A stretch of DNA of 64,000 bases from Bacillota bacterium. GTDB lineage: Bacteria; Bacillota; Limnochordia; Darwinibacteriales; Darwinibacteriaceae. The DNA is taken from the NCBI GenBank assembly GCA_012837385.1, contig DURH01000031.1, positions 29,697-93,696 on the forward strand, in the 5' to 3' direction. The notes beneath the pieces were generated by a model. It was not told the origin of the DNA. It was given only the letters and a program-made list of their open reading frames with translations, and made no database searches. The first letter of the stretch is position 1; every line of letters begins with the position of its first letter. This document shows, one piece after another, positions 51,764 to 62,567 of the stretch. The translations under genes and the position numbers were made by a program.

Positions 51764-52513
51764 CTACAAGACCGTAAGAATCACGGGGCCTTCGTCAGTG
51801 ACAGCAACCGTGTGTTCAAAATGAGCTGACCAACACTTGTCCCGTGTCACAACCGTCCAATTATCAGTCAATACCTCCACATGGTATCCACCCACATTCA
51901 CCATGGGCTCGATGGCCAAAGTCATCCCTGACTTCAAACGTGGGCCCCTCCCTGGAGGGCCGAAATTCGGAATCTGTGGCGCTTCGTGCATTTCCCGTCC
52001 AATTCCATGTCCCACATAATCGCGGACCACAGAGAATCCCTGCTCTTCAACATGCTTCTGCACAGCGTGGGAAATATCAGAAAGGCGGTTACCAACTCGA
52101 GCTTCATCGATACCTAAGAACAATGCTTCTTCTGTTGCAGTGAGCAGCCTTTGAACCTCAGGGGCCACATTGCCCACGGGATAGGTCCAGGCACTGTCAC
52201 CGCAAAAACCATCTACAAATGCCCCAATGTCGATGCTGACAATGGATCCCTCTTCCAAAACAACTTCCCTGCTGGGAATTCCATGCACAACCACTTCGTT
52301 GACGGATGCGCAAATGGAAGCGGGATACCCATGATAACCTTTGAATGCTGGAACCGCGTTCTGCTTCATCAAAAACTCTTCAACTGCCCTATCTAAGTCC
52401 CAAGTGGTGATTCCGGGCTTGACCAGTTCGCGCACTAGGGCGTGGGCCTGGGCTACCACCCTCCCCGCGCGCCGCATGGTTTGGATTTCCTCAGCGGATT
52501 TGAGAATGATCAT
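51764..52513 (-). CDS. map: Methionine aminopeptidase, type I
   Basis: 249 residues. Metal ligands Asp in VSIDIGAFVDGFCGDSAWTY, His in GHGIGREMHEAP, Glu in LAIEPMV and Glu in FEHTVAVTD are all present; substrate-pocket YHGYPASICASVNEVVVHG also. Removes initiator Met in the cytosol. Start overlaps the adk stop by 4 bases. Confidence 0.97.
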   Translation of the reverse strand: MIILKSAEEIQTMRRAGRVVAQAHALVRELVKPGITTWDLDRAVEEFLMKQNAVPAFKGYHGYPASICASVNEVVVHGIPSREVVLEEGSIVSIDIGAFVDGFCGDSAWTYPVGNVAPEVQRLLTATEEALFLGIDEARVGNRLSDISHAVQKHVEEQGFSVVRDYVGHGIGREMHEAPQIPNFGPPGRGPRLKSGMTLAIEPMVNVGGYHVEVLTDNWTVVTRDKCWSAHFEHTVAVTDEGPVILTVL

Positions 52514-53187
52514 AGGGCATCACCAACACTCTCCGCTGGCGCCAACCGCTGCAGGTAATGGTCCAAATCAGCAAACACCTCATCAATCGGTCGCACTCCA
52601 TTGATGCTGTACAGCCGGCCATCCATACTGTAGTAATGGAGGACAGGGTGGGTCTGCCTCATGTACACAACAAGCCTGGTGCGGGCAGTCTCTTCGGTAT
52701 CATCGGTGCGGCGGTACAGCTCTCCGCCGCAGTTGTCGCACACACTCATGTCACGGGACCGGTAATGCTCGAGATGATAGACCGCTCCGCACTTACTGCA
52801 CATCCGCCTCTTGGCAATCCTTTCGATTGCTTCTTGATACGTGATGCGGATGTCAAAGGCCATTTGCACATCGAGGCCGATCTGGGCGAGGCGCTGATCT
52901 AGAGCTCTAGCCTGGAGCACAGTGCGGGGAAACCCGTCTAGGATCCACCCCTTAGCACAATCCGGCTTGCTGATGCGCTCATAGACCATCTGCATAGCGA
53001 GTTCATCTGGAATCAACTCGCCCTTCCTGGTGTACGAGTCAACCTCCCTGCCGACTTCGCTTCCTGACGCCACCACTTCGCGGATCAGGCTGCCTGAGGA
53101 AATATGGGGAATGCCGTACTTCACGGCAATCCGATCCCCCTGCGTGCCCTTGCCCGCTCCCGGCAAGCCCAGCAACACCAAACGCAT
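52510..53187 (-). CDS. adk: Adenylate kinase (zinc-containing long form)
   Basis: 225 residues. P-loop GLPGAGKGTQGDRIA, GWILDGFPRTVLQA, and a LID domain with a Cys4 zinc site (CSKC about 129-132, CDNC about 150-153) as in Gram-positive long adenylate kinases. Converts 2 ADP to ATP plus AMP. Between secY and map in the standard order. Confidence 0.97.
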   Translation of the reverse strand: MRLVLLGLPGAGKGTQGDRIAVKYGIPHISSGSLIREVVASGSEVGREVDSYTRKGELIPDELAMQMVYERISKPDCAKGWILDGFPRTVLQARALDQRLAQIGLDVQMAFDIRITYQEAIERIAKRRMCSKCGAVYHLEHYRSRDMSVCDNCGGELYRRTDDTEETARTRLVVYMRQTHPVLHYYSMDGRLYSINGVRPIDEVFADLDHYLQRLAPAESVGDAL

Positions 53188-53203
53188 GTGCTTATCCTCC
53201 TTT

Positions 53204-54475
53204 TTACTTCAGGAAACCTTCGTAATGCCTCATGAGCAGATGGGCCTCGATTTGCTGCATGGTGTCAAGAGCTACACCAACCATAATCAAGGTACCTGTT
53301 CCTCCGAAAAAGAGGATGTTCGAAGGGATCCTGGTCACTGCAGCTACCACAAAGGGCAAGACAGCTATAACCGCCAGGAAAATGGCTCCAGGCAGTGTGA
53401 TTCTGGTGAGAATCCGATCCATGTAGTCTGCAGTGGGCTTGCCCGGACGGAGGCCAGGAATGAAACCCCCGTTTTTCTTCATGTTCGTAGCAACCTCTCC
53501 AGGATTGAAGGTTACTGCGGTATAAAAATAAGTGAAGAAGAGCACAAGAATTACATACAACACATTGTACCCAAAAGTGCCGTAGTCCAGCCACCGATCT
53601 ACAAAGGCCTTAACCCCTGGAATGAACTGAGCCAAAGTCAGGGGGAACGTCAGCACTGACGAGGCGAAGATGACCGGAATAACTCCTGCTTGGTTCACCT
53701 TCAAAGGAATGTGTGTGGACTGGCCACCGTACATTCTGCGCCCCACGACACGCTTGGAGTATTGAACTGGTACTCTGCGCTCGCCCTTTGTAATCATGAC
53801 TACAGCAGCAATCACCGCTACGGTGATCAACAGGTAGACAATGAGGCTGATGACATGGAGCTGACCTGCGGCCGCAGCACGAAATGCATTTGCCCAAGTG
53901 GTGGGCATAGCAGCCACAATGTTGACGAAGATGAGCAGAGAGATTCCATTGCCAATGCCTTTCTCAGTAATCTTCTCACCTAACCACATGGTGAACATGG
54001 TACCTGCGGTCAAGGTGAGCATGATCAATGCTAAGCCGAAAAAGGTCGGGTTGGATGTCACGCCCCAGTTCCTGGCCATAATGGTGGTACCAAAGGCCTG
54101 GACAAAGGCTAACACTACCGTTGCATACCTTGTGTACTGGGCAATAACCTTGCGGCCCTCAGGGCCTTCCTTCTGCAACTGCTCCAAACTTGGGATGACG
54201 ATGGTCAAGAGGTTCATCACAATGGAGGCAGTAATGTAAGGGCTGACGCCCTGTGCAAAAACGGTAAATCTTTCTAAGGCGCCCCCGGTAAATAGGTTCA
54301 GGAACCCGAAGATGTTTCCTCCATCAACTCCCAGTTGCCGGGCTAACTCTACTGCGTTCACCCCTGGAACCGGAACAAAAGCGCCGATCCGGTACACTGC
54401 CAACAGGGCAGCGGTGTACAGGAGCTTCTTTCGCAAATCGGGGATCCTGATCGCATTTCTTAATGCAGCTAGCAA
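53204..54475 (-). CDS. secY: Protein translocase subunit SecY
   Basis: 423 residues, ten membrane helices. Starts at a TTG (54475) directly after the rplO stop (TAGTTG) with GAGGTG upstream, so it is coupled to rplO. IRIPDLRKKLLYTAALLAVY at the N terminus, plug region GGNIFGFLNLFTGGALERF and NPGEVATNMKKNGGFIPGLR in the large cytoplasmic loop. Forms the Sec channel. Confidence 0.97.
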   Translation of the reverse strand: MLAALRNAIRIPDLRKKLLYTAALLAVYRIGAFVPVPGVNAVELARQLGVDGGNIFGFLNLFTGGALERFTVFAQGVSPYITASIVMNLLTIVIPSLEQLQKEGPEGRKVIAQYTRYATVVLAFVQAFGTTIMARNWGVTSNPTFFGLALIMLTLTAGTMFTMWLGEKITEKGIGNGISLLIFVNIVAAMPTTWANAFRAAAAGQLHVISLIVYLLITVAVIAAVVMITKGERRVPVQYSKRVVGRRMYGGQSTHIPLKVNQAGVIPVIFASSVLTFPLTLAQFIPGVKAFVDRWLDYGTFGYNVLYVILVLFFTYFYTAVTFNPGEVATNMKKNGGFIPGLRPGKPTADYMDRILTRITLPGAIFLAVIAVLPFVVAAVTRIPSNILFFGGTGTLIMVGVALDTMQQIEAHLLMRHYEGFLK

Positions 54476-54916
54476 CTAGATCACCTCAACTTTGCCGCCA
54501 GCCTCTTGAATCTTGGCTGCTGCCGAATTTGTAAAACGATGAGCCTGCACCGTTAACGCTTGATTGATCTCGCCGTTGCCGAGGATCTTTATCCCATCCT
54601 GGACTTTCTTCACAAGGCCAGATTCAACTAAGAGTTCAGGAGTGACAACTGTACCCGGTGCGAACCGATTCAAGTCTTCTAACTTGACTTCGGTGTAGAC
54701 TTTCCCCAGCACATTTTTGAAACCGCGTTTGGGCATCCGTCTGACTAAAGGAGTCTGACCACCTTCAAAGTAGTGGCCTTTTCCGCCCCCGGAGCGCTGC
54801 CCCTGGCCCTTATGACCACGACCGGACGTTTTGCCCAAGCCAGAAGCCATGCCGCGGCCTACTCTCTTGCGTCTATGCCTGCTGCCTTCTGCGGGTTTGA
54901 GTTCATGAAGCCGCAC
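54476..54916 (-). CDS. rplO: 50S ribosomal protein L15
   Basis: 146 residues from a [43 protein letters not shown] and a C-terminal globular part ending VEVI. Normal spc operon position before secY. Confidence 0.97.
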   Translation of the reverse strand: MRLHELKPAEGSRHRRKRVGRGMASGLGKTSGRGHKGQGQRSGGGKGHYFEGGQTPLVRRMPKRGFKNVLGKVYTEVKLEDLNRFAPGTVVTPELLVESGLVKKVQDGIKILGNGEINQALTVQAHRFTNSAAAKIQEAGGKVEVI

Positions 54917-54930
54917 ACTTACACCCCCTC

Positions 54931-55116
54931 TTACTGGTCTAGTTCTTCCACTTCCACCAAGTGTCTTACTTTGTGAATCATACCCCTAATGGCGGGGCTG
55001 TCGTCATGGACAACAGATGTGCCCAGCTTTTTCAAACCAAGGGCTGCAACTGTGTCTTTTTGATCTTGAGCGTAACCGATCGCGCTCTTTCTGTAAGTTA
55101 TCTTCAACTTTGCCAC
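54931..55116 (-). CDS. rpmD: 50S ribosomal protein L30
   Basis: 61 residues; [35 protein letters not shown] and [16 protein letters not shown]. The short bacterial form of L30. Confidence 0.97.
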   Translation of the reverse strand: MAKLKITYRKSAIGYAQDQKDTVAALGLKKLGTSVVHDDSPAIRGMIHKVRHLVEVEELDQ

Positions 55117-55128
55117 AACATTCGCCCC

Positions 55129-55632
55129 CTAACCTAAGATTTCCCCAGGATTTTTCCCGCGAAGCCGGGCTACTTCTTCCACCGTTCTCAGGCTTTTCAG
55201 TCCCTCAATTGTTGCTCTGACAACGTTAATGGGGTTAGCGGATCCCAAAGACTTGGTCAAAACATCGCGCACACCTGCCGATTCCATAACGGCACGGACT
55301 GCACCGCCAGCAATTACTCCTGTACCTTCAGAAGCTGGTTTCAGCAGTACCCTGGCACCTCCATAGGTTTGTGTAACGGCATGGGGGATGGTGGTTCCCA
55401 CAATTGGCACTGTAATCATATTCCTCTTGGCCTCTTCAGTAGCCTTGCGGATTGCCTCGGGTACCTCCTTGGCTTTGCCAAGCCCAGCACCTACCCGGCC
55501 GTTGCCATCTCCCACCACTACTAAGGCGCTGAAGGAACGGGTCCGTCCACCCTTAACAGTCTTGGAGACAGGATTGATGTTTACCAAGCGTTCTTGCAGC
55601 TCTACCCCACTTGTTTCAGTTCGTTTTGACAA
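55129..55632 (-). CDS. rpsE: 30S ribosomal protein S5
   Basis: 167 residues from a TTG at 55632, chosen because GGGAGGG lies 8 bases upstream; a GTG at 55653 would start inside that ribosome site. [39 protein letters not shown] and [19 protein letters not shown] are typical. Confidence 0.96.
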   Translation of the reverse strand: MSKRTETSGVELQERLVNINPVSKTVKGGRTRSFSALVVVGDGNGRVGAGLGKAKEVPEAIRKATEEAKRNMITVPIVGTTIPHAVTQTYGGARVLLKPASEGTGVIAGGAVRAVMESAGVRDVLTKSLGSANPINVVRATIEGLKSLRTVEEVARLRGKNPGEILG

Positions 55633-55653
55633 GTTCGTTTCCCTCCCTTGCAC

Positions 55654-56019
55654 CTAGAATTCCAGGCCACCTTCACGGGCACCATCAGCCAACGAGGCGA
55701 TCCTGCCGTGATAGATGTAGCCGCCGCGATCAAATACAACTTTCGAAATGCCCTTTTCCTTCGCACGCTGGGCAATGACACGCCCGATTTCTTTGGCCGC
55801 TTCTTTGTTCCCTGTGGATCCCAATTTAGCACGTAATTCAGGCTCTACAGTGGAGGCGGACACCAAAGTATGTCCGATGCTGTCATCGATGATTTGGGCG
55901 TGAATATGGTGCAAACTGCGGTATACATTCAGCCGTGGGCGCTCAGGCGTTCCGATAACACGCTTTCTCAAGCGCTGATGCCTTTTTTCCCTGGCTTCAC
56001 GCCGATTAAACTTGGCCAT
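55654..56019 (-). CDS. rplR: 50S ribosomal protein L18
   Basis: 121 residues; [52 protein letters not shown]. 5S rRNA-binding protein in its usual place. Confidence 0.97.
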   Translation of the reverse strand: MAKFNRREAREKRHQRLRKRVIGTPERPRLNVYRSLHHIHAQIIDDSIGHTLVSASTVEPELRAKLGSTGNKEAAKEIGRVIAQRAKEKGISKVVFDRGGYIYHGRIASLADGAREGGLEF

Positions 56020-56039
56020 CTATTACCCTCCTTTAAGCT

Positions 56040-56579
56040 CTAAGCTTTACCTGCCTTACCTGCTTTGCGGCGCACTTTTTCGCCTTCGTAGCGAATACCT
56101 TTACCCAAGTAAGGCTCTGGTCTTCTGAAGTCGCGAATATTGGCTGCCGTTTGACCAACCAGTTCCTTGTCAATACCCTTGACACTGATCTTGGTCGGTG
56201 TGGGAACTTCAATTTCTATACCTGGAGCTGGGTCTACTTCGATGGGGTGAGAGTAGCCTAGTGACAGCACCAACTTGTTCCCCTGCTTCGCTGCTCTGTA
56301 TCCTACCCCAACAATTTCCAGATTCCGGGTGAATCCCTCCGTTACGCCTTTAACCATATTAGCAATAAGTGTGCGGGTCAAGCCATGGAGGGAGCGATGC
56401 TCTTTTTCGTCGCTGGGCCTGGTCACAGTGATCACGCCATCCTGCAGTTCAACCTGCATCTCTGGATGGAATTCCCTTGTTAACTGCCCTTTTGGCCCTT
56501 TGACTTCAATCACGTTGCCGTTGATCTTGATCTCAACGCCAGCAGGAACCTGAATGGGAGATCTTCCGATTCTGGACAT
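56040..56579 (-). CDS. rplF: 50S ribosomal protein L6
   Basis: 179 residues; [32 protein letters not shown], the second domain with [20 protein letters not shown], and [20 protein letters not shown]. Standard. Confidence 0.98.
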   Translation of the reverse strand: MSRIGRSPIQVPAGVEIKINGNVIEVKGPKGQLTREFHPEMQVELQDGVITVTRPSDEKEHRSLHGLTRTLIANMVKGVTEGFTRNLEIVGVGYRAAKQGNKLVLSLGYSHPIEVDPAPGIEIEVPTPTKISVKGIDKELVGQTAANIRDFRRPEPYLGKGIRYEGEKVRRKAGKAGKA

Positions 56580-56593
56580 CTAACTTCCCTCCT

Positions 56594-56992
56594 TTACCAC
56601 ACGTAGCAAATTACTTCCCCGCCTATGCCCTCTTTACGAGCAACTCGGTCAGTGACAATCCCTTTCGAAGTGGAAAGAATAGCCACACCAAGTCCGCCCA
56701 GTACTCTAGGCACCTCTTCCTTAGCGGCGTAGACTCTGGAGCCGGGCTTGCTGATCCGCTTAATCCCCTTGATCACCGCACCATGTGCCGGGTCATACTT
56801 GAGGTAAATGCGAATCATTCCCTGCTTGTTGTCTTCGATAACCTTATATTCCTTAATAAAACCCTCGTCCTTCAGGATACGAGCCAACTCTTCCTTCAGC
56901 TTGGACCGGGGTATATCTACCGATTCGTGCTTCACGGAACTTGCATTCCGAATCCGTGTGAGCATATCCGCGATTGGATCTGTCATTACCAT
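56594..56992 (-). CDS. rpsH: 30S ribosomal protein S8
   Basis: 132 residues from the ATG at 56992 (AGGAGG 8 bases upstream). [20 protein letters not shown] and the C-terminal [20 protein letters not shown]. In many bacteria S8 represses the spc operon; no regulatory site was identified by eye. Confidence 0.98.
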   Translation of the reverse strand: MVMTDPIADMLTRIRNASSVKHESVDIPRSKLKEELARILKDEGFIKEYKVIEDNKQGMIRIYLKYDPAHGAVIKGIKRISKPGSRVYAAKEEVPRVLGGLGVAILSTSKGIVTDRVARKEGIGGEVICYVW

Positions 56993-57022
56993 ACAGGAAA
57001 CCTCCTTTCGGATGAGCCATCC

Positions 57023-57208
57023 CTACCAGCTGGCTTTTGTTACTCCTGGAATCTGCCCTTCATTAGCATATTTCCGGAAGCATACACGGCACATTTGAAA
57101 ACGGCGCATGTAACCACGGGGACGCCCGCAAATTCTACAACGATTAACTCGGCGCACTTGATACTTCGGTTGGCGCTGCGCCTTGATGATCATTGACTTC
57201 TTCGCCAC
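57023..57208 (-). CDS. rpsN: 30S ribosomal protein S14, type Z
   Basis: 61 residues with the zinc site CRICGRP and CRVCFRK, as in the short zinc-binding S14 of Bacillota. [20 protein letters not shown] start and GVTKASW end are typical. Confidence 0.98.
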   Translation of the reverse strand: MAKKSMIIKAQRQPKYQVRRVNRCRICGRPRGYMRRFQMCRVCFRKYANEGQIPGVTKASW

Positions 57209-57221
57209 ACTATCTCTCCTC

Positions 57222-57761
57222 TCAGCTTCTAAACGGCATACCCATGAGCTTCAAGAGTTCGTACGCTTCCTCGTCAGTCTCAGCCGTGGTACCGATGGTA
57301 ACCATGAGACCTCTTACCTTGTCGATCTTGTCATACTCGATTTCTGGGAACACCAGTTGTTCACGCAAACCTAGACTGTAGTTGCCGCGCCCGTCAAAGG
57401 ACTTCTCAGAAACACCGCGGAAGTCTCTGATGCGGGGCAGCGCAATGCTGATTAAGCGATCGAGAAACTCATACATGCGCTCTCCACGCAAAGTAACCTT
57501 GCAGCCAATGGCCATTCCGGCGCGGAGCTTGTAGGCAGCAACCGATTTCTTGGCATAGGTGATAATCGGCTTTTGACCAGAGATGATTTCTAAGTCACGG
57601 GCGGCTGCTTCCAGTGCCTTTGGATCCTGCACTGCTTCGCCCACACCTATATTTAAAACTACTTTATCAAACTTGGGTACCTCCATAACGTTCTTGTATC
57701 CAAAGCGTTCCATGAGCGCAGGTACCACTTCAGTTTGGTATTTTTCCTTGAATCGTGCCAA
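57222..57761 (-). CDS. rplE: 50S ribosomal protein L5
   Basis: 179 residues; [60 protein letters not shown] and [15 protein letters not shown]. 5S rRNA binder. Normal. Confidence 0.98.
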   Translation of the reverse strand: MARFKEKYQTEVVPALMERFGYKNVMEVPKFDKVVLNIGVGEAVQDPKALEAAARDLEIISGQKPIITYAKKSVAAYKLRAGMAIGCKVTLRGERMYEFLDRLISIALPRIRDFRGVSEKSFDGRGNYSLGLREQLVFPEIEYDKIDKVRGLMVTIGTTAETDEEAYELLKLMGMPFRS

Positions 57762-57798
57762 GACAACTCCCCCCTTTTCAAACAGATGCAGTCAATAC

Positions 57799-58119
57799 TT
57801 AGTTGATAGTTCTCCCGCATTTCTTGCATTGACGCTCCAGTTTCCCATCAGCTGTCCGCTCGCGTCTCACCTTGGTAGGACCCTTGCAGCTGGGGCAGAC
57901 TAGGGCAACATTAGAAGCATCGATTGGTCCAGGCTTGTCAATAATGCCCCCTTGCGGATTGGTCTGAGTAGGCCTGGTGTGTTTCTTTTGAATGTTAACG
58001 CCGTCTACGATAACCCGGCCCTGTTGGGTGAGGACTTCCAGCACCTTGCCTCTCTTGCCTTTGTCCTCTCCGGAAATCACTGCTACCGTATCGCCGCGCT
58101 TGACATGAATTTTAGCCAT
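57799..58119 (-). CDS. rplX: 50S ribosomal protein L24
   Basis: 106 residues; KOW motif MAKIHVKRGDTVAVISGEDK and a C-terminal extension with two CxxC pairs (CPSC, CKKC) that could bind zinc, as in some thermophile and clostridial L24 proteins. Confidence 0.97.
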   Translation of the reverse strand: MAKIHVKRGDTVAVISGEDKGKRGKVLEVLTQQGRVIVDGVNIQKKHTRPTQTNPQGGIIDKPGPIDASNVALVCPSCKGPTKVRRERTADGKLERQCKKCGRTIN

Positions 58120-58137
58120 TCTCCATCCTCCTTTCTT

Positions 58138-58506
58138 CTAGAGAACTTCAGGAGCCAGAGAGACGATCTTCATGAAATCTTTTTCCCGCAGTTCCCTAGC
58201 CACAGGGCCAAAGATACGGGTCCCTCTCGGATTGTTCTGATCGTTTATGATAACAGCTGCATTCTCATCGAACCGAATGTAAGAACCATCGGCACGGCCA
58301 TACTGTTTTTTCGTCCTTACGATGACAGCTTTCACAATATCGCCTTTTTTAACGACGCCACCAGGAGCTGCGTGTTTAACTGTAGCAATGATCACATCGC
58401 CCACCTGGGCATAACGCCGCTTAGAGCCGCCTAGAACTCGTATGCATAGAAGCTCTCTAGCACCGGTGTTGTCAGCAACCTTTAAACGACTCTCTTGCTG
58501 GATCAT
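58138..58506 (-). CDS. rplN: 50S ribosomal protein L14
   Basis: 122 residues from the ATG at 58506 (GGAGGAGC upstream). [37 protein letters not shown] and [20 protein letters not shown] are diagnostic. Confidence 0.98.
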   Translation of the reverse strand: MIQQESRLKVADNTGARELLCIRVLGGSKRRYAQVGDVIIATVKHAAPGGVVKKGDIVKAVIVRTKKQYGRADGSYIRFDENAAVIINDQNNPRGTRIFGPVARELREKDFMKIVSLAPEVL

Positions 58507-58540
58507 ATGAGCTCCTCCTTCCCTCACCTAGATTGTTAAA

Positions 58541-58801
58541 CTAACGGGCCTTTTCGACGATTTCCACTACCCGCCAGCGTTTCTGCTTACTCAGGGGTCT
58601 GGTCTCCATAATGCGCACCCGATCTCCTACTGCACACTCGTTCGCTTCATCGTGTGCCTTAAAGGTGGCGGTTCTGCGCAGAATCTTACCATAAAGGGGA
58701 TGACGAATAATCCGCTCCACAGACACCACAACAGTTTTGTCCATTTTATCACTGACGACGACTCCCACTCGAGTCCTTCTCATCTTTCTCTCGTTGTCCA
58801 C
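58541..58801 (-). CDS. rpsQ: 30S ribosomal protein S17
   Basis: 86 residues from a GTG at 58801 (GGGAGG upstream). [39 protein letters not shown] and [19 protein letters not shown]. Standard OB-fold protein. Confidence 0.97.
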   Translation of the reverse strand: MDNERKMRRTRVGVVVSDKMDKTVVVSVERIIRHPLYGKILRRTATFKAHDEANECAVGDRVRIMETRPLSKQKRWRVVEIVEKAR

Positions 58802-58830
58802 CTGCGTTCCTCCCTTCCTGGATCAGGGAC

Positions 58831-59034
58831 CTAAGCCTGCCTGATGTTTAGTTCCCGTTCACGCATGACAGTCTTCACCCGTGCAATGTCCTTACGCACG
58901 GCACTGATGCGCATGGGGTTATCTAATTGCCCAGTAGCCAGTTGAAACCTGAGGTTAAAGAGCTCTTCCTTCAACTCACCTAATCTAGCTTCCAGCTCGT
59001 TTGCGGATAGATTGCGAATATCTTTAGCCTTCAT
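58831..59034 (-). CDS. rpmC: 50S ribosomal protein L29
   Basis: 67 residues from the ATG at 59034, which matches the usual [14 protein letters not shown] start; it overlaps the rplP end by 11 bases. [20 protein letters not shown] and [11 protein letters not shown] follow. Confidence 0.97.
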   Translation of the reverse strand: MKAKDIRNLSANELEARLGELKEELFNLRFQLATGQLDNPMRISAVRKDIARVKTVMRERELNIRQA

Positions 59035-59458
59035 TTGCGTCACCACCTGCTACTGTCCGAGATACGAACTTGCACTTAATAGGCAGCTTGTGAGCGGCTA
59101 AACGCAGAGCCTCACGAGCTAACTCCTCAGAAACGCCGCCAATCTCGAACATTATTCGCCCAGGTTTTACCACTGCTACCCAGTGTTCGGGAGCACCCTT
59201 ACCGGAACCCATACGGGTTTCAGCTGGTTTCTGCGTTACCGGTTTGTCGGGGAAAATCCGGATCCAAACCTTTCCGCCTCTCCGAATATGGCGGGTCATG
59301 GCAACACGGGCTGCTTCAATCTGTGTATTCTTAATCCACCCTGGTTCCAAAGCCTGGAGGCCGAATTCGCCGAAGGTAACTTCTGAGCCCCTCATGGCAA
59401 CACCAGTCATCCGACCGCGGTGGACTCTACGATACTTAACTCTCTTTGGAATAAGCAC
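59024..59458 (-). CDS. rplP: 50S ribosomal protein L16
   Basis: 144 residues from a GTG at 59458 (AAGGGGG upstream), giving [19 protein letters not shown]; the longer open frame covers the end of rps[21 protein letters not shown] and [20 protein letters not shown] are typical. Only one base separates it from rpsC. Confidence 0.97.
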   Translation of the reverse strand: MLIPKRVKYRRVHRGRMTGVAMRGSEVTFGEFGLQALEPGWIKNTQIEAARVAMTRHIRRGGKVWIRIFPDKPVTQKPAETRMGSGKGAPEHWVAVVKPGRIMFEIGGVSEELAREALRLAAHKLPIKCKFVSRTVAGGDANEG

Positions 59459-59459
59459 C

Positions 59460-60125
59460 CTATTCGCCCCCTTTGTCCTTTTTCTGGACGGTGGATTCAG
59501 GCAGGATCTCACCATGGTAGATCCACACCTTGACCCCAATCTTACCGAAAGTGGTATTTGCTTCCGCAAATCCGTAGTCAATATCGGCTCTCAGGGTGTG
59601 GAGGGGAATTGAACCTTCTGGACTCCACTCTGTACGTGCAATTTCTGCACCGCCCAAACGGCCAGAGACGGCCACCTTAATACCCTTAGCACCAAGGCGA
59701 ATGGCGCGCTGCTGGGCCTGGCGCATAGCCCTGCGGAAAGAAATACGTCTTTCCAAAGCAAAGGCAATGCTTTCGGACACGAGCTGGGCGTCTGTTTCAG
59801 GAGTCTTAATCTCCACAATATTAATCTGAATCTGGCGGCCAGTCATTTCCTCAAGATCCTTACGCAGTTTATCAACCTCTGTGCCGCCGCGTCCAATAAT
59901 CATCCCGGGCCTGCCTGTATGAATTGTAATCTTCGCGCGGTTGGCAGCCCTTTCGATTTCTACCTTAGAAACGCCAGCCTGGTAAAAACGCTGCTTGATG
60001 TGCTTTTTCAGCATCAAGTCTTCGTGTAAGAGATCAGCGTAATCCAGCTTGTTGGCGTACCATTTGCTGTCCCAGTCCTTGACAATACCAAGTCTAAACC
60101 CTACCGGGTGTACTTTTTGACCCAC
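59460..60125 (-). CDS. rpsC: 30S ribosomal protein S3
   Basis: 221 residues from a GTG at 60125. [22 protein letters not shown] domain with [19 protein letters not shown], and C-terminal [40 protein letters not shown]. Standard. Confidence 0.98.
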   Translation of the reverse strand: MGQKVHPVGFRLGIVKDWDSKWYANKLDYADLLHEDLMLKKHIKQRFYQAGVSKVEIERAANRAKITIHTGRPGMIIGRGGTEVDKLRKDLEEMTGRQIQINIVEIKTPETDAQLVSESIAFALERRISFRRAMRQAQQRAIRLGAKGIKVAVSGRLGGAEIARTEWSPEGSIPLHTLRADIDYGFAEANTTFGKIGVKVWIYHGEILPESTVQKKDKGGE

Positions 60126-60129
60126 GCGC

Positions 60130-60468
60130 TTATCCCTCCCTTTCCCGCAAAATCACAGTAATATGACTTGTGCGTTTACGAATGCGGTCAGCCATGCCTC
60201 GAGCCCGGGGTCTAATCCTTTTCAGGGTTGGACCCTGGTCCACATAGCATTCGGCCACGTACAAGGAGTCCACATCCATGTCGAGATTGTTCTCGGCGTT
60301 CGCCATTGCGCTGCGCAGAGTCTTTTCTACCACAGGGGAACCTCCCTTGGGCATGAACCTCAGTATGGCCAGCGCCTCCTCCACATCTTTACCGCGAATT
60401 AAGTCAATTACTTGGCGCGCTTTGCGTGGTGAAATTCGTATATGCCTAGCAACTGCTCTCGCTTCCAT
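60130..60468 (-). CDS. rplV: 50S ribosomal protein L22
   Basis: 112 residues; [40 protein letters not shown] and the exit-tunnel loop [20 protein letters not shown]. Standard. Confidence 0.98.
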   Translation of the reverse strand: MEARAVARHIRISPRKARQVIDLIRGKDVEEALAILRFMPKGGSPVVEKTLRSAMANAENNLDMDVDSLYVAECYVDQGPTLKRIRPRARGMADRIRKRTSHITVILREREG

Positions 60469-60488
60469 CGTTTATCACCCCGTTCTGC

Positions 60489-60764
60489 TTATCTGCCTGA
60501 CGATCTTTCACCGGCATGCCCCCGGAACGTACGGGTTGGGGCAAATTCGCCTAGCTTATGACCGACCATTTCTTCCGTAATATATACCGGAACATGCCTA
60601 CGCCCATCGTGAATAGCGATGGTGTGTCCAACCATGTCCGGGAAAATTGTCGAGCGTCTCGACCAGGTCTTGATCACTCTCTTTTCGCCCGTTTCGTTCA
60701 TCTCCCTAACCTTCTTGAGAAGGTGGGCATCAGCGAAAGGGCCCTTCTTCAACGATCTGCTCAT
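60489..60764 (-). CDS. rpsS: 30S ribosomal protein S19
   Basis: 91 residues; [56 protein letters not shown]. Standard. Confidence 0.98.
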   Translation of the reverse strand: MSRSLKKGPFADAHLLKKVREMNETGEKRVIKTWSRRSTIFPDMVGHTIAIHDGRRHVPVYITEEMVGHKLGEFAPTRTFRGHAGERSSGR

Positions 60765-60792
60765 TACTACACCTCCCCGTAGAGAACCTTAG

Positions 60793-61620
60793 TTATCTCT
60801 TGCGACGCCTTACGATCAGGCGATCGCTTGCCTTCTTTCCACGAGTGCGTCGTCCAAGCGCTGGTTTACCCCAAGGAGTAACTGGTCCAGGCATACCCAC
60901 AGGAGCCCGGCCCTCGCCGCCGCCATGGGGGTGGTCCACTGGGTTCATGGCTACGCCGCGAACATGGGGCCTTTTACCGAGGTAGCGAGACCGTCCGGCC
61001 TTGCCAACTACCATGTTCTCATGTTCCACATTGCCAACCTGGCCAATTGTGGCACGGCAAACCTGCAGTACCATGCGGAACTCGCCGGAGGGGAGCCTCA
61101 GTGTGGCATACTTCCCTTCCTTAGCCATAAGCTGTGCAGCTCCACCTGCAGAACGAACCATCTGTCCGCCCTTGCCTGGCTGCAGCTCAATATTGTGGAC
61201 AATGGCACCTACTGGGATGTTCTCAAGGGGCAGAGCGTTGCCAGGCTTAATATCGGCATCTGGGCCTGATTCAACCATATCCCCTACGTTCAATCCCACA
61301 GGAGCTAGAATGTAGCGCTTTTCTCCATCTAGGTAGTGCAGTAATGCAATTCTTGCTGAGCGATTAGGATCGTACTCGATGGCAGCCACTTTTGCCGGGA
61401 CTCCATCTTTGTTGCGCTTAAAGTCGATAATGCGGTACTTCCGTTTATGTCCGCCACCTCTGTGACGGGCAGTGATGCGCCCCCCAGCATTACGTCCACC
61501 GGTCGAATTGAGAGATACGACTAGTGCTCTCTCAGGTTCCTTCTTGGTAATCTCCTCGAAGGTATAACCGGTCATGTTGCGACGCCCCGGAGTGGTCGGC
61601 TTAAATTTCTTAATAGCCAC
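60793..61620 (-). CDS. rplB: 50S ribosomal protein L2
   Basis: 275 residues; [37 protein letters not shown], and the C-terminal peptidyl-transferase region [18 protein letters not shown]. Standard. Confidence 0.98.
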   Translation of the reverse strand: MAIKKFKPTTPGRRNMTGYTFEEITKKEPERALVVSLNSTGGRNAGGRITARHRGGGHKRKYRIIDFKRNKDGVPAKVAAIEYDPNRSARIALLHYLDGEKRYILAPVGLNVGDMVESGPDADIKPGNALPLENIPVGAIVHNIELQPGKGGQMVRSAGGAAQLMAKEGKYATLRLPSGEFRMVLQVCRATIGQVGNVEHENMVVGKAGRSRYLGKRPHVRGVAMNPVDHPHGGGEGRAPVGMPGPVTPWGKPALGRRTRGKKASDRLIVRRRKR

Positions 61621-61634
61621 TTGTCCGTCCCTCC

Positions 61635-61919
61635 TTAAAATCCACCAAATACCTCAATGCTGTGACCCGGCTGCAGGGTTACCACAGCTTTTTTCCAGTC
61701 GGATGTGTAACCTTCATGGCGTCCCATCCTGCGCAGTTTACCCTTCACGCGAGAAGTATTTACCTTCTGGACTTTGACACCAAAAATCTCTTCTACAGCG
61801 GCTTTGATCTGCAGCTTGGTGGCTCGAATATCTACTTCAAAAGTATACTTGCTCTCAGCCATTAAGTCGGTGCTCTTCTCTGTCACAATAGGCCGTTTGA
61901 TGATATCACGAGCATCCAT
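61635..61919 (-). CDS. rplW: 50S ribosomal protein L23
   Basis: 94 residues; [40 protein letters not shown], and a basic loop [19 protein letters not shown]. Docking site for trigger factor and SRP. Its start shares one base with the rplD stop. Confidence 0.98.
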   Translation of the reverse strand: MDARDIIKRPIVTEKSTDLMAESKYTFEVDIRATKLQIKAAVEEIFGVKVQKVNTSRVKGKLRRMGRHEGYTSDWKKAVVTLQPGHSIEVFGGF

Positions 61920-62539
61920 TATCCAAGCACCTCCTCTAACCTAGCAACAGCATCCTTAGTCATGACCAGTTTCTCACTGTTCAGGACGTCGTACACGTTC
62001 AATCCCACAGACTTGGCTAACACTGCGCCGGGAATATTGCGGACAGACAGCTCCACATTTTTATCCCACTCCGCGGTGACCAAGAGCGGCTTCCGTACAT
62101 CAAGAGCCTTAAATACGCCGGCCATTACCTTCGTCTTGGGCTCCCTGACAGTCAGCTGATCCAAAACCACGATATTACCAGCAGCTGCCTTAGCACTGAG
62201 GGCAGATTTCAACGCAGCCCGGCGTGCTTTTTTAGGCAGACGGAACGAGTAATCCCGAGGCGTAGGCCCGAATACTACGCCGCCACCAACCCATTGGGGC
62301 GACCGAATGCTGCCTTGACGGGCCCGTCCGGTTCCCTTCTGTCTCCAGGGTTTACGTCCGCCTCCCGAAACCAGTCCCCGCGTCTTCACTGACGCAGTAC
62401 CCTGCCGGCGATTAGCCAACTGGCTGAGAACTGCCTTATGCATGAGGTCTTGATTCACCTCGACCCCGAAAATCGCATCGTTGAGTTCTAATTCACCAAC
62501 CTGCTTGCCTTCCATGTTGTAAACGGCCACTTTCGGCAT
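61919..62539 (-). CDS. rplD: 50S ribosomal protein L4
   Basis: 206 residues; [20 protein letters not shown], the tunnel loop [20 protein letters not shown], and [17 protein letters not shown]. In other bacteria L4 represses the S10 operon; the long leader upstream of rpsJ is a possible target here. Confidence 0.98.
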   Translation of the reverse strand: MPKVAVYNMEGKQVGELELNDAIFGVEVNQDLMHKAVLSQLANRRQGTASVKTRGLVSGGGRKPWRQKGTGRARQGSIRSPQWVGGGVVFGPTPRDYSFRLPKKARRAALKSALSAKAAAGNIVVLDQLTVREPKTKVMAGVFKALDVRKPLLVTAEWDKNVELSVRNIPGAVLAKSVGLNVYDVLNSEKLVMTKDAVARLEEVLG

Positions 62540-62567
62540 GATTGCAGCCTCCTCTCTTCCTCAAACT

